Shown: piece by piece, positions 16,901-23,306 of the stretch
How positions within the stretch are numbered: the first letter of the stretch is position 1
Layout: each line of letters starts with the position of its first letter
Assembly (NCBI GenBank): GCA_934700345.1
Contig: CAKUXP010000004.1
Location: 1 to 64,000 of the forward strand
DNA length: 64,000 bases
DNA from: an uncultured Fibrobacter sp.
GTDB lineage: Bacteria > Fibrobacterota > Fibrobacteria > Fibrobacterales > Fibrobacteraceae
Direction: 5' to 3'
Position numbers and translations under genes: made by a program
The notes under the pieces: generated by a model
The model's database searches: none
What the model saw: only the letters and a program-made list of their open reading frames with translations
Told to the model about the DNA's origin: nothing

Positions 16901-19399
16901 TTTCATCTAAAGACGCGCCTTTCCGATACCGAATCGGGAATTGCGAAAGTTCTTTTGACGGCGGTCTTCGGAGGCGACACGCTTTCTCATCGGGAACTGG
17001 AAACGGATTCGTCGGGGGCTCTCGAAGCGGAAGTCCACCTGACAAGGGAAATGCTTGCCTCCTGCGTCGGTTGCAGGCTTTCCCTTTCGCTCCGCGCCGA
17101 AGACTTCGGGCACAATTACTCGGTGCGCACTTTCCGCTCCGAAAAGCTCTATCCCTACCCGGCAAGCCTTGCGCTCTGGTATCCGGCGGGTGAAGGTTCG
17201 GGGAAAATTTCCGGCGAAATGCTGGGGACGGGGCACGACCTTCAGCTGAATCTTTTCAAATCCTGGCTTGCCGATTTCGGTCTGTATTTTTACCATCCGG
17301 GCGACAATGCCGCAGGAATCGGAAAAGTGGATTTGGGGACTTTGGATGCCTATTCCTTTGAAGCGAGAATCAAGGGTGGCTATGCGCAGGATTCCTCGTG
17401 GCGCCGGGTTCTGGGTTTTGTCGGAACTTCTGGCCTGAACATTTCCCTTGAAATGCGGGGCGGCGATTTGCGCCTTGTGGAAAATGGCGTAACCTATTCC
17501 GTTTCCGGTGCGCAGCCCTTGCCGAAATCCTGGTCGCATATCGTCGTGACTGTCGATTCGGCGCAGGTCCGTGTTTATGTAGATGGGGAGTTGAAAAAGG
17601 CACTGGCAGCAAAACCGCTGGAACGCGAACTTTACGGAACATTCTCCATAGGAAAGCGGGAAAAAGAAACCTTCGTCGGGAACATCGCCGACATCCGGAT
17701 GTATGCCGAAGCACTCTCCGCAGAAGAGATCGAGAAACTTGCGACACCCGTCGATAAAGACGGCAAGGAAATTCACACTGTCGTTCTTTCCGCTCGCGAC
17801 ATGGAAGTGTCCGAAAGCTTGTCACCGCAATTTTCCTGTGCTGTGGCGGGGAACCGCTACTATTCCGCAGAGGAAAATGCTTTCGTCTCTGTGCCGGTTT
17901 CCATTCCCGCCGCCGGGAGTTACGGGATAATCCTGTATGCACGTTCCGTGACGGCAAACTCAGCAACGGTAAAAGTCGGACTTTCTCAATCCGCACTCCG
18001 TTCTGGAACTCTGCAATTGGCTCCCGTCTGGGAGGCTTCCGCCGTTGGCAACCTCCGGCTTGCACTTTCCGCAGGGCAACACCGGCTCTTCCTTTCCCTC
18101 CCGGCAGGGCTCGAAATCGCGGGAATCGCCTTGACGGATGGGGAAATGCTTCCTCCTTCGAACATCGCATGGGGTGCGGGCCTCGGGGAACCGGAACGGA
18201 AAATCGAATCGTACGTTCGCTTTGATGGTTACCCGGACGCTTCGGTCATTCGCCCTCGCCTAAAGCTCGTCAATACTTCAGACGAAACGGTCCGCGGTTT
18301 TGCTATCCGCTATTATTTCCGCGGGGAAGACCCGGCGCAGGTCGTCGCCGACGCCTATTATCCGCAGTCCGTAATTCCTCCTTCCGTCCACGGGGAAAGT
18401 GCGCAGACCGGCTTTGTCGAATGGAACTTTGGAGATACGGAAATCCTTCCGGGAGCTTCCCCCTTCTACGGCGAGGGGCCGCACTTCGGCATCCACAATG
18501 GGGACTATTCTGCCTGGGTCCCTTCGGATGACCCGTCCTTCGTGGAAAATGCCGCGACGTCTTTTGTAAAGGATTGGGGAATTGTCGTGCTGGATGCGGA
18601 AAAGAATCTTGTCGGCGGTTCCTGCGTCGAAATGGAAGATTCGGCTTCGGTCGAGACCAAGGTGCGTATTCTCGCCGCAGATGCCCGAAACGACGCCCAG
18701 GCCAGCGAAATCCATCTGAAGCTGGAAAATGTGGGAAGCATCGCGCTCAAGAATTACGATGTCCGCTATTCCTTTTATTCGGAGGGAATCGCTCCCATTT
18801 TTGACGTGTATTACCTACCGCCGGGAATTTCCGCCCGGATGGACTCTCTGGGTGCGGGACGCTATCAGGTGACTCTCCATGGGGAGGCTTCGGTAGGCCC
18901 GGGAACCTTCTGGAGCGATGTGGCCAAGTCCGCCCTGCACCTTCCCGGCTGGCAAAGCGCATGGGATGCCTCGGACGATCCGAGTCATGCCGGCCTGACC
19001 GCTCAGCTGCTGGAAACGTCGAATGTCGCCGTATTCGATTCCCTCGGGAACCGCATCTACGGAAACGAACCGGAATGGCCTTCGCCTCTCTCGGTTGTCG
19101 CAGAAACGTTTCCGACAGCCGATACGACGAAAGCTTCGGACAATGGGGAAGCGGACACTCTTGCTCGCATTTCCCGGACGGAAGATGGGCTCCTTCTGGA
19201 ACTTGGAATTTCGGCGGACGTATCCTTGGACTTGGTCAATATTCTGGGAACTCCCGTCCAGTCGCTCTTCAATGGGAAACTTTCTTCCGGCGAACACCTC
19301 ATTTCCGTGGATTGGAGCGGCGTGGACATGAAAACAACTTACCTGGCTTTAAAAATCAACGGGTCGTTGAAATCCGCCAGTTTGCTTTCCCTTCTGTAG
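7928..19399 (+). CDS. Giant secreted multidomain hydrolase (full-length, cassette C head)
   Basis: The ATG at 7928 follows GAGGGA and opens a signal peptide; a TTG four codons upstream is less likely. The 3,823-residue product begins with a hydrolase domain (VHGAA about residue 32, Ser195 in AHSMGG, LDSPHKGT, IPHWSGAGENV near 409). The anchor covers about 512-737. Then follow many Ig-like segments introduced by DRTAP or DTVPP motifs, FlgD-Ig-like modules about 1620-1780 (WDGTINGVAPVSGTYKV), a LamG-like domain about 3118-3270, and two CBM-like beta-sandwiches about 3421-3717 (KLVNTSDETVRGFAIRYYF; HLKLENVGSIALKNYDVRY). The tail resembles a type IX sorting domain (LDLVNILGTPVQSLFNG…GEHLISVDWSG). 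Surface display by type IX secretion is inferred. Codon composition shifts from AT-rich to GC-rich inside the anchor, which marks a recombinant join. Confidence 0.85.
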   Translation: MKRIVCYIALITFSICFGKPMESIERYNIILVHGAADSLSGMDCKANDLYEAYSYYNPDKDEVFGRIKGYVQESGALWWKDESRSTATGMMKTLPDWINEKILDGDVNDRFGIYLNRPFLNPANTPIVNGGEIGNRKWKGRDNCKVRRSLLEEAEEMRSHGRDSLLLLRKGASIYRGYDDSVGYHTHRNILIAHSMGGLASREYVQGDDYNGDVDKVIMLDSPHKGTYSLDGLLELKHWAINPVVKTTSEMLIWGLASLQFKLFDATALPALTAAAVYTNFGNAFVDMVVDLALGYGFKKEDPLVRYIRPGSEALTELNDRAWNENSPMYRVLYGEGGLTFGSPYEYGQYYISFAVPDAIIAPIKNIIAQTSHTEIDNPAYYNNIVASAALGMLGGLPLTDQGTILIPHWSGAGENVKVFDTPDANVVKTLFDANEHTSQGGTQALSISLAAFTALALANALDLFSPGASYPVRTAIALTAAYSLAVYAAPSTIAAIEDMMENHKNPSQDYWHEKQKFKKNSYLKMGGARVDVESYLLEDFLYEKPFVNLAVHNANDWTESIDSTKMDSLGLYGKNGSLAVKPMEAIRNAPLRFRSSSDWSRMGVKVDRWERVDGLSPEGNLAPKSVPIRHVERYAVPSIAVDDWIEKYSFVVDDLMPHRLRQIRMNFNYQEEIAWECDISKDAQASDACVVYKRSGGGEWAVDSSVGDSGRVRHPVQKNGIFDFEPRKYGYSNLLLLQKDNQNTVTVSTVNKIGLSNTQRFYYLFKATDNLLEPLWPLPGVAVNRVSGFRAHASVLGYQGFSVVSARDAIFQDTSSPSPSSFLPMTRVPSGNRDAIFNSEREMSGLSGGYVWQFRTVTMDSVGGTLDSSDFYNVPFTVDTVPPSFRLSAEAFALNPDSVSFLARFAWDGAGGENPDIRAMRWQLSRVDGGLADSLELSSLYDVASQDFAVPFDSASRKFLAEDGLYRVSAYAVDNAAPNASAYDAVNALVSKIADGTVSAEDWERVQGLGLNAGSASAEFRVDRTPPVLKFDTVGAVVPEGASAVGEYASLERPHRRKGFAYVSDDSLLSVAYTVSEALAGRDSASVRVNFAFLHIPDTAAVDRVGDSLWLSGDSAHFRWTEMSGLRLSDGDYLVRATARDEASNRATFAAPKKLRIDRTAPRIESLVSRRLVYPDSVREFSAEIAVSESGDVDSNRTGMRCHYRVMGKTASGWMPIADSLLHSGKITFPIDSGAVGRANGKRYLETVCLDAAGNAGVRTDLFYVGSRYPEITFPKGSMVSGEMLAISGIAPPDGSKNEESVVYRLRYRAADAGEWRSAGMSVVAGNRSADSSHISRLSQSSSGVLGYLDRCALAETCLEGAYVIELGVRACDSCPWRTDSAEVYFLLGDSTASGNIVLNALRNSMTVGSDSLSVNVRLDGNIKGKSLVRLYAEDSRGVGIFDISSENIYASPFTGTPSDTTLQQGVWFYWQDSLWHLRWKGFAGTDEIRIRFDSESFGTTCEGPGGTTLERGCSVEFSSMDLGASAILSETLSGNPYFRPMDKADSAMSLSGNSGHVVFKSSGMFRIEGSQDSSFANRIPVFFGSATAPGFSQKFGSGAEYLNPLFLGWTVNPENESLHYVWDGKMSSGAYPAPGKITLYAEAVQTGSEDAFVILDTAFVNLKLPPLEIALADSLGDFVTLQDGIDTSTAALGKMNIEYGVLYRDAFVKIYVEAPDGTKKLLQDSVLCKANSSATAYSATWDGTINGVAPVSGTYKVIIEANEVGTSVVKLATSHFNVRYASSLVNMETRPGDSSAPQLYIAEAFRDDDGKNRYIPVADYLVRAELGGKYLPKYIRDSLSFSATVFGSQKAIGYKPERFSLALKRHRERLDLVILYQIDRHIESVTNTVCEIDDEKNQPHRSAELLTFTSNSRSGFIDFEMSAGENYGYSDHENASVKMCAVMIRDWMDYRKDHEWNEKAFKTLCDDYAIWKLSDISDSSVNFIPKPKAGGNVLFQEKSPGGCSVEDLGGESSTQCEYGQDDSGKVVHSENYNPNLNLFQVELIGNSESNFYTDKGKMKPGTRCGNERFRMMKFRMKFTIPDSYWDADFGYDNLVNRTIRFDESNETLYGETSGYLKILAERNLPGDSNYFDGTRWQKDHSYGKLTPFEMQRLRFYPANVLSGGGNTFLFADEDSSYIQPSYFDMKFYSAPSETDYFQVLALGTPVAGIDGCDYSPETNFDAAYGNPQPRCQVSHTSKTDAPEQIRTPLFAGGYVDFYIARNTVWSGVPDKVNVPYPAPISFAASTGDSLKFYAAGSKVHYYYGDYGDSTWLRAFTDTTGVIRNAINSPAGYSDPGNLDALGLIPGKIGGNLAIANLSLSNILSPENYRNGSFYIPLDTLGTLKSLLNAEGIRTDSFSVAVNAAKGSVERFGDTLRVKAFDWKDTALYRKTLDSLSKLPTLTDSTRLSLYSLYRYQSGIRQRDVADKNLYYGPANKAWTRNPWIKDVRVESSELQHLDSSVHSHFAIAGNRDSLDRTIFYHSNDSIARPAEFIELSSYLSGGKTYHLFYLKEGVFHSILDTAVEKSGFYRLKWFNANRLQGNTTFMLTWGGDGGSFYYSRYDLYVGTPVGPESQTTVSSLFGDLSVTFPKGSLRGDSSVTVRTADASDYPFDVFRNVPLTGPVMEVLPTMTFAGPDYPRVQMKISREEMERNRVTPQTLRLYKIDFDNKQFVPLENALYGYLKADGSPAASGADTTASCAVWDDPQCYGNDYSYILISAETRTFSVFAAMDSSVANIPEVGLEILPAVATARDRLVRVSGTTAFHLYADDDSLLDESNDGTPATSLFYKADSSGLWRVTLPERDTNYLFAVALDASGAERSTASAKALALTVPAEFSCTVPADSLWLGLDNGYLAFETNCNQPGRGILSLYGGGLPVAEIHSEIPDTLIYDGKVSARKIPPGIYDSRFLGFSLLGSELQIAGPKIRTDSLRPEIDSMAVEESSQRLDRNFHLKTRLSDTESGIAKVLLTAVFGGDTLSHRELETDSSGALEAEVHLTREMLASCVGCRLSLSLRAEDFGHNYSVRTFRSEKLYPYPASLALWYPAGEGSGKISGEMLGTGHDLQLNLFKSWLADFGLYFYHPGDNAAGIGKVDLGTLDAYSFEARIKGGYAQDSSWRRVLGFVGTSGLNISLEMRGGDLRLVENGVTYSVSGAQPLPKSWSHIVVTVDSAQVRVYVDGELKKALAAKPLERELYGTFSIGKREKETFVGNIADIRMYAEALSAEEIEKLATPVDKDGKEIHTVVLSARDMEVSESLSPQFSCAVAGNRYYSAEENAFVSVPVSIPAAGSYGIILYARSVTANSATVKVGLSQSALRSGTLQLAPVWEASAVGNLRLALSAGQHRLFLSLPAGLEIAGIALTDGEMLPPSNIAWGAGLGEPERKIESYVRFDGYPDASVIRPRLKLVNTSDETVRGFAIRYYFRGEDPAQVVADAYYPQSVIPPSVHGESAQTGFVEWNFGDTEILPGASPFYGEGPHFGIHNGDYSAWVPSDDPSFVENAATSFVKDWGIVVLDAEKNLVGGSCVEMEDSASVETKVRILAADARNDAQASEIHLKLENVGSIALKNYDVRYSFYSEGIAPIFDVYYLPPGISARMDSLGAGRYQVTLHGEASVGPGTFWSDVAKSALHLPGWQSAWDASDDPSHAGLTAQLLETSNVAVFDSLGNRIYGNEPEWPSPLSVVAETFPTADTTKASDNGEADTLARISRTEDGLLLELGISADVSLDLVNILGTPVQSLFNGKLSSGEHLISVDWSGVDMKTTYLALKINGSLKSASLLSLL
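9461..10137. repeat. Anchor repeat, copy C (within the full-length gene)
   Basis: This is the union of the stretches shared with copy A (9461-10032) and copy B (9722-10137). It encodes a beta-rich region including VDRWERVDGLSPEGNLAPKS and DDWIEKYSFVVDDLMPHRL. As the only copy continuous with the long 3' part, it is the probable recombination target. Confidence 0.9.
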
Positions 19400-19407
19400 G
19401 AGAAAAA

Positions 19408-20061
19408 ATGAAAAAGATACTTTCGATACTCGCCCTTGCCCTCCCGGTTTTTGCGCTGGACGTGCAGGCGGTCTTTGACAACCAGAAAAAATCCGCCTTT
19501 CCGGACACCTGCGAACTGCTGATGCGGACGACGGTTTCCCTTCCGGGGCAAGGGGCGCAGACGGTGGAAACCTCCGTCCTGAATAAGGGAAAGAACAAGT
19601 CTGTCACCATTGTCAAATCTTCCGCCATCCAGATGAAAATCGTGCAGAACGGGAACCGTACAAGAATCACCGATTTGAAAAGCGGGAAAGTCCTTCCGGC
19701 GCAGAATATGCCACCACAAAACCCGGCGGACATTTCGGTGCAGTTGGGGAATCCTGGAGATTATCGCTCGCCGGTCAAGGAGGGCTCCCTTTGGAAAATC
19801 GTCCCGAAAGAGGATTCCAAACCGACTCTTTATTATTCGGCCAAGTCAAAACGCATCGTCCGGATGTCGTTGCCGGTAAACGGCGCAGAAGCTCGCACTG
19901 CTTTGGAATACTGCGACAATTCCTGCCCGTTGCCGGGGACTTTGAACAGGGCGACCATCGTAACGAGGCTTGCTTCGGGGGATTCCTCTACGGTCGTCGT
20001 GGAAATTCTGAAGGCCAAGGGTCGTTCGGATTTCCCGGAATCGCTGTTCGACGTGAAATAA
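19408..20061 (+). CDS. LolA-like / outer-membrane lipoprotein-sorting-like periplasmic protein
   Basis: The 217-residue product has a signal peptide (MKKILSILALALPVFA) and a strand pattern of the LolA/LppM-type half barrel. It includes TRITDLKSGKVLPAQNM, a reading of bound lipid or protein often seen in this fold, and ends in DFPESLFDVK, typical of sorting-protein tails. Its ribosome-binding site AGGAG overlaps the stop codon of the giant gene, so the two are translated from one message. It could help carry or fold the giant protein or the lipoproteins. The function is inferred from fold and position only. Confidence 0.6.
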   Translation: MKKILSILALALPVFALDVQAVFDNQKKSAFPDTCELLMRTTVSLPGQGAQTVETSVLNKGKNKSVTIVKSSAIQMKIVQNGNRTRITDLKSGKVLPAQNMPPQNPADISVQLGNPGDYRSPVKEGSLWKIVPKEDSKPTLYYSAKSKRIVRMSLPVNGAEARTALEYCDNSCPLPGTLNRATIVTRLASGDSSTVVVEILKAKGRSDFPESLFDVK

Positions 20062-20091
20062 GGGCAGTAGTGGTCAGTTTTCAGTTGTTAG

Positions 20092-20277
20092 TGAGCCAGT
20101 CGAAGCACGGTTGCTGAGCCAGTCGAAGCACGGTTGCTGAGCCTGTCGAAGCACGGTTGCTGAGCCAGTCGAAGCACGGTTGCTGAGCCTGTCGAAGCAC
20201 GGTTGCTGAGCCTGTCGAAGCACGGTTGCCGCCCTTCGATAAACTCAGGGACCGCCGGTTGCTGAGCTTGTCGAAGC
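20092..20277. repeat. 23-bp tandem repeat array (six full units plus a partial one)
   Basis: Six contiguous units of tgagccWgtcgaagcacggttgc run from 20092 to 20229, with A or T at one position in the order A,A,T,A,T,T. An inverted relative (cttcgataaactcag) and a last partial unit (tgagcttgtcgaagca) follow to 20277. The core tgagcctgtcgaag is a common intergenic repeat in many bacteria. There are no spacers, so this is not a CRISPR array. The rest of the gap to 20532 holds no gene that I can support; a short hairpin (aaaagg/cctttt) lies near 20500. Confidence 0.9.
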
Positions 20278-20532
20278 ATTCATCAAAGCAATTTTTAGAG
20301 TTTTATCGGCATCGGCTAAAAAGATTTTGTTGCCGCGATAATCGTTAGGAATGTTCGGGATAAGGACTGTGGGCTAAAAGAACTCACAGGACTCTACTCG
20401 GACCCTTTGCTTCCCGTGGGGGCGTTCGGCATTTTGTAAACAAAGTTTTTCGGGAAAAGAGGGGGCAATCGGCCCGCTTCAAGCGTTTTAAAGGAAAAGG
20501 CGGCCTTTTAAAAACCAAAAAAACGAGGAAGA

Positions 20533-21210
20533 ATGCCCGAATATAAAATCAAACCGTACGAAGAGCTGGACATCACCGACAACTTCATGTTCTGCAAGGT
20601 CTTCAGCAACGAGGACGAACGCCGCGCCGGCCGCTATTTTGACATCGAGCTGCAGATGGCGAATACGGGCGAACTCCCCAAGCGCGCCCGCTATTACCAG
20701 GGGATGTGCGATCTGGACGCCCTGGCCAAGGGCGTCGACTACGAGGAGCTCCAGGAGCAGTACATCCTGTTCATCTGCCCGGACGATATTTTCCATAAGG
20801 GGAAGCCCGTTTACAGGTTCCAGAACCTCGAGTGGGGCAGCCCGGAAATTTCGCTCGGGGACCTCTGCTACAAAAATTTCTATATATTTAAGAAGTACTC
20901 CGAAATCAAGGATGCGGCGACCCGCGAGTATATGCAGTATTTCGCCACCAAGCAGAGCGGCTCCGAAAAGATGGACCGCATCCGCAGGCTTGTCGAAAAA
21001 TACCGTCAGGATCCCGCAGCGAGGAAGGCTTACATGACTCTGGAACAGGAATTCAACATCCGTTACAAGAAAGGCCGAACTGAAGGGCGAGCGGAAGGTG
21101 CCGACTCCAGGAACAGGGAGCTTGCCAAGGGCTTCCGCGATGATGGTGTTTCCATTGAAATCATCGCCAAGCGTACTGGCCTCACCCCCGAGGAAATCAA
21201 GGCGTTGTAA
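20533..21210 (+). CDS. Rpn-family / PD-(D/E)XK nuclease-like protein, internally shortened
   Basis: The 225-residue product starts after a GAGGAAG site. The N-terminus (ITDNFMFCKVFSNEDE) and the segment FDIELQM…RARYYQGMCDLDAL…YILFICPDDIF are typical of the PD-(D/E)XK transposase-like family, as is the tail GRTEGRAEGADSRN…IAKRTGLTPEEIKAL. Family members are usually about 280-300 residues. Here the block that normally lies between the two N-terminal motifs, holding the R-L-D-V-Y strand with the catalytic aspartate, is missing. The protein is therefore probably inactive as a nuclease. Unlike its AT-rich surroundings the gene is GC-balanced. Confidence 0.8.
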   Translation: MPEYKIKPYEELDITDNFMFCKVFSNEDERRAGRYFDIELQMANTGELPKRARYYQGMCDLDALAKGVDYEELQEQYILFICPDDIFHKGKPVYRFQNLEWGSPEISLGDLCYKNFYIFKKYSEIKDAATREYMQYFATKQSGSEKMDRIRRLVEKYRQDPAARKAYMTLEQEFNIRYKKGRTEGRAEGADSRNRELAKGFRDDGVSIEIIAKRTGLTPEEIKAL

Positions 21211-21217
21211 TCTTGAA

Positions 21218-21250
21218 AGGGTCGCTCCCGTGAAGGGCGGCCCTGTTCTG
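21218..21250 (+). terminator. Rho-independent-like terminator after the Rpn-like gene
   Basis: agggtcgc (21218-21225) pairs with gcggccct (21237-21244) with one G-T pair, followed by a T-containing tract (gttctgtttct). It lies 8 bp after the stop codon. Confidence 0.6.
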
Positions 21251-21360
21251 TTTCTGCGTCCGTTTTTCCCAACTTTCAACTAACCACTAATCAAGCAAAT
21301 CCGGCGGGCGTTTCGCATATAAGCCCCAATTTTTTGGTATCCACAAAATCCACCGACTTT

Positions 21361-21675
21361 CTATTCCACCCAGCGTTCTGCGTCGTATTTTTGCAGATTT
21401 TCCAGCAAGGCATTCCAATTCGGGTTTGATTTTGGTGGCGGCACTTTTGAAATCCGGCGGTAAAAGGCGCAAACCGTTTCGCCGTCTTTTCTCCGGTAGC
21501 CGAGATGCCGTAGCTTCTTTTCTGTTTTGGACAGCAATTTTTGGAGATGGATGATTCTTGCGCTTTGCGGCCTGTCGGTTTGGTTCCGTCTCCAGAGTTG
21601 CCGTATCCTTTTTCGGAATGCCAGCGCGAGCAGCAAAAGAAGCAAAAGGTAAATCGTCGGACGTTGGATTTCGGC
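21361..21675 (-). pseudogene. C-terminal remnant of a DUF4129 / transglutaminase-type membrane protein
   Basis: The minus-strand frame is open from 21675 and reads a membrane segment (YLLLLLLLALAFRKRI), then LLSKTEKKLRHLGYRRKDGETVCAFYRRI and a closing YDAERWVE. This is the usual layout of the DUF4129 domain that ends transglutaminase-domain proteins. All sequence N-terminal to the last membrane helix is missing. The frame is cut at the IS-end-like sequence at 21673-21695. An in-frame TTG start exists but no plausible ribosome-binding site, so this is a relic. Confidence 0.65.
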
Positions 21676-21720
21676 TTAAGTGTCAAAAGGATACCTAAAA
21701 ATGGGTATCCTTTGCATTAA
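21673..21720. mobile_element. Solo end of a related IS next to copy 2
   Basis: ggcttaagtgtcaaaaggatacc (21673-21695, given in part) matches the complement of the right end of the full elements except for the aaaa/attt core. A complementary ggtatccttt lies at 21704-21713, giving a 10-bp perfect inverted repeat with an 8-nt loop. It looks like the debris of a second, related element abutting copy 2. Confidence 0.6.
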
Positions 21721-21755
21721 GTGTCATTTGGATACCTGAATTTGTCGCAATCCCT

Positions 21756-22211
21756 TTATCCATCTGTCTTCAGGCGAGAAAAATATTCTAAAATCATGCT
21801 TTTGCGAGCGTTCGTCGAAATTCCCTTGTGAAGACGCAAAATTGATTTCAAATCGGTAAACACGGACTCGATGCCGTTGTTCGTATTTGGAATCCCGAGC
21901 CCGTACAATTCTTCGAAGGTCCACAAAAAACGCATATTTCTTTTTATGCTGTGATAGGCGCTTCGGAGGTTCTTATGCGTGTAGTGCATCTTCCCGTCGG
22001 CATGCAAAGTTCGTTCTTTAAGGAACTCCTTCCACTTGCATTCCCATTCACTGAACAGCCCTTCAAACGACGCCCTGTCCGTATGTACCGTGAAGTATGT
22101 CAAGTCTAGAAGCTCCCTTGACGCATCCAGTTTTGGTCTGCTGGTCAGCCAATGTCTGACAGTCTTCACCTGATGAAATTGGCAGTACTGAAACGTATAC
22201 CTAGATAACCG
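21756..22211 (-). CDS. IS256-like transposase, C-terminal frame (copy 2)
   Basis: It carries the glutamate motif NNGIESVFTDLKSILRLHKG and follows orfA in the -1 frame through G GGA AAC. It differs from copy 1 by two substitutions close to the C-terminus, far from the catalytic motifs. Confidence 0.75.
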   Translation of the reverse strand, partial: RLSRYTFQYCQFHQVKTVRHWLTSRPKLDASRELLDLTYFTVHTDRASFEGLFSEWECKWKEFLKERTLHADGKMHYTHKNLRSAYHSIKRNMRFLWTFEELYGLGIPNTNNGIESVFTDLKSILRLHKGISTNARKSMILEYFSRLKTDG

Positions 22212-22677
22212 TTTCCCCGCAAGCCATCGCTGACGATACACGTTATTTCAAGGTTGTGACTTTCTAGCCACTCGATGCCTTCAACGTAATCTTCTGTCCG
22301 CTCTTTTCGGTTGATAAATTTCGACCAGACGACACGTCCCTTAACGGCTTCCTTTATTGCCACGACTCCAAAATTCCATCCCCAATAAGTCGTGTCTGTC
22401 AAGGCGACGATTTTACCAGGAAGAATATTTATTTCAGGAGCGGGTGCAGATTTTATTTTTCTGCATACGGTACTTCTGGATATGCCGGGCTGGCTTGCAA
22501 TGTCTTGAGAACTTAGTTTTCCGGTGGATCTTAAGCGGAGAATTTCGTTGCCGAAATCAACCCTTGAATGCGAAAAATGTCGTCCACAGGCTTTGCAGAG
22601 CCACCTCTGGCGGCCATGTGAAAAGCCTTTCTTTGTAACATGGCTTGAACCACAAAAAAAAAGCAAATTTTACCCAT
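22166..22677 (-). CDS. IS256-like transposase, N-terminal frame (copy 2)
   Basis: It is identical in sequence to the orfA frame of copy 1, with zinc ribbon, helix-turn-helix and the first two catalytic aspartates. The ATG at 22675-22677 is again separated from the body by nine T. The TTG at 22666 is the in-frame alternative. Confidence 0.8.
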
Positions 22678-22790
22678 TTCTAAAAAATATTGCTGCAGCC
22701 CAGCATTTGCAAGGGTTACAGCCTATTTTGGGTATCCAAATGACACATTAGCCAAATTCGAAAGTTGACGTGACCCCACGGAACAGAAAC

Positions 22791-22820
22791 GTCTTGCGGA
22801 TTTATCAAATCGCGCAAGAC
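22791..22820 (-). terminator. Hairpin after the secreted-protein operon
   Basis: gtcttgcg (22791-22798) and cgcaagac (22813-22820) form a perfect 8-bp stem with a 14-nt loop, 20 bp downstream of the lipoprotein stop on the minus strand. The T-tract is weak, so termination is only probable. Confidence 0.5.
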
Positions 22821-22839
22821 CTTGAAATTTTGGAATCGC

Positions 22840-23295
22840 TTATTTCTTTTTTAAAGGATAAATACCGGAACGGGTTTTTATATACTTTGCGGCTACGTTT
22901 CCATTCAAGGTGCCGTAAACCCAAACGGGACAATCCAAAGAATAGTTGGGCGTCTTTTCTTTTTCAATGAGTTCTATTTTTAAGGTGTCGCCCATCGAGT
23001 AAACCCCAATCGATTTAATGTTTTCCGCAAAACTATACATTTGTGAAGGGAAAACAATTATTTTTTTCGAATTGCAATCTTCAACAAACAACGAATCTTT
23101 TTTTTCAAACAAATCAAGTTCGCCAAAATCAAAAATACATTTGGATATGGAATCCAATATAAAGAGTTCTTCATTATAATTCAACGATGTGTCGTAATGG
23201 TAGAAATATTCCATAGACGATTCACGCGAATTGTTGCCACAACATATAAACGAAAGGGAAAACGTCGCCAAAAAGAGAAAATATTTTATTTTCAT
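22840..23295 (-). CDS. Small putative lipoprotein
   Basis: The 151-residue product starts with MKIKYFLFLATFSLSFICCGN, a lipoprotein-type signal with Cys at 18 or 19. The lipobox is imperfect (FICC). The mature part is rich in beta strands and acidic residues and has one more cysteine pair (EDCN, LDCP). I recognise no family. An AAGGA site precedes the ATG. It is the last gene of a four-gene minus-strand operon, 11 bp after the caspase-like gene. A role as inhibitor or partner of that peptidase is only a guess from position. Confidence 0.6.
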   Translation of the reverse strand: MKIKYFLFLATFSLSFICCGNNSRESSMEYFYHYDTSLNYNEELFILDSISKCIFDFGELDLFEKKDSLFVEDCNSKKIIVFPSQMYSFAENIKSIGVYSMGDTLKIELIEKEKTPNYSLDCPVWVYGTLNGNVAAKYIKTRSGIYPLKKK

Positions 23296-23306
23296 AATGG
23301 AAGTCC

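Larger units (their letters stand above)
21721..22746 (-). mobile_element. IS256-like insertion sequence, copy 2
   Basis: It has the same 16-bp perfect inverted repeats (21721-21736 and 22731-22746), length, orientation and reading frames as copy 1. The three differences seen are all in the first 100 bp, and two change the C-terminal residues of the transposase (STNARK and LKTDG here). The slippery heptamer lies at 22217-22211 and the A9 run at 22654-22662. Confidence 0.9.

Noticed and set aside
18961..19407. Long N-terminal extension of the LolA-like gene
   Set aside because: The extension overlaps the sorting tail of the giant gene in another frame; the ATG at 19408 has an AGGAG site and a signal peptide.
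20092..20277. Possible CRISPR array
   Set aside because: The 23-bp units are directly adjacent without spacers, vary at one base only, and no cas gene is near.
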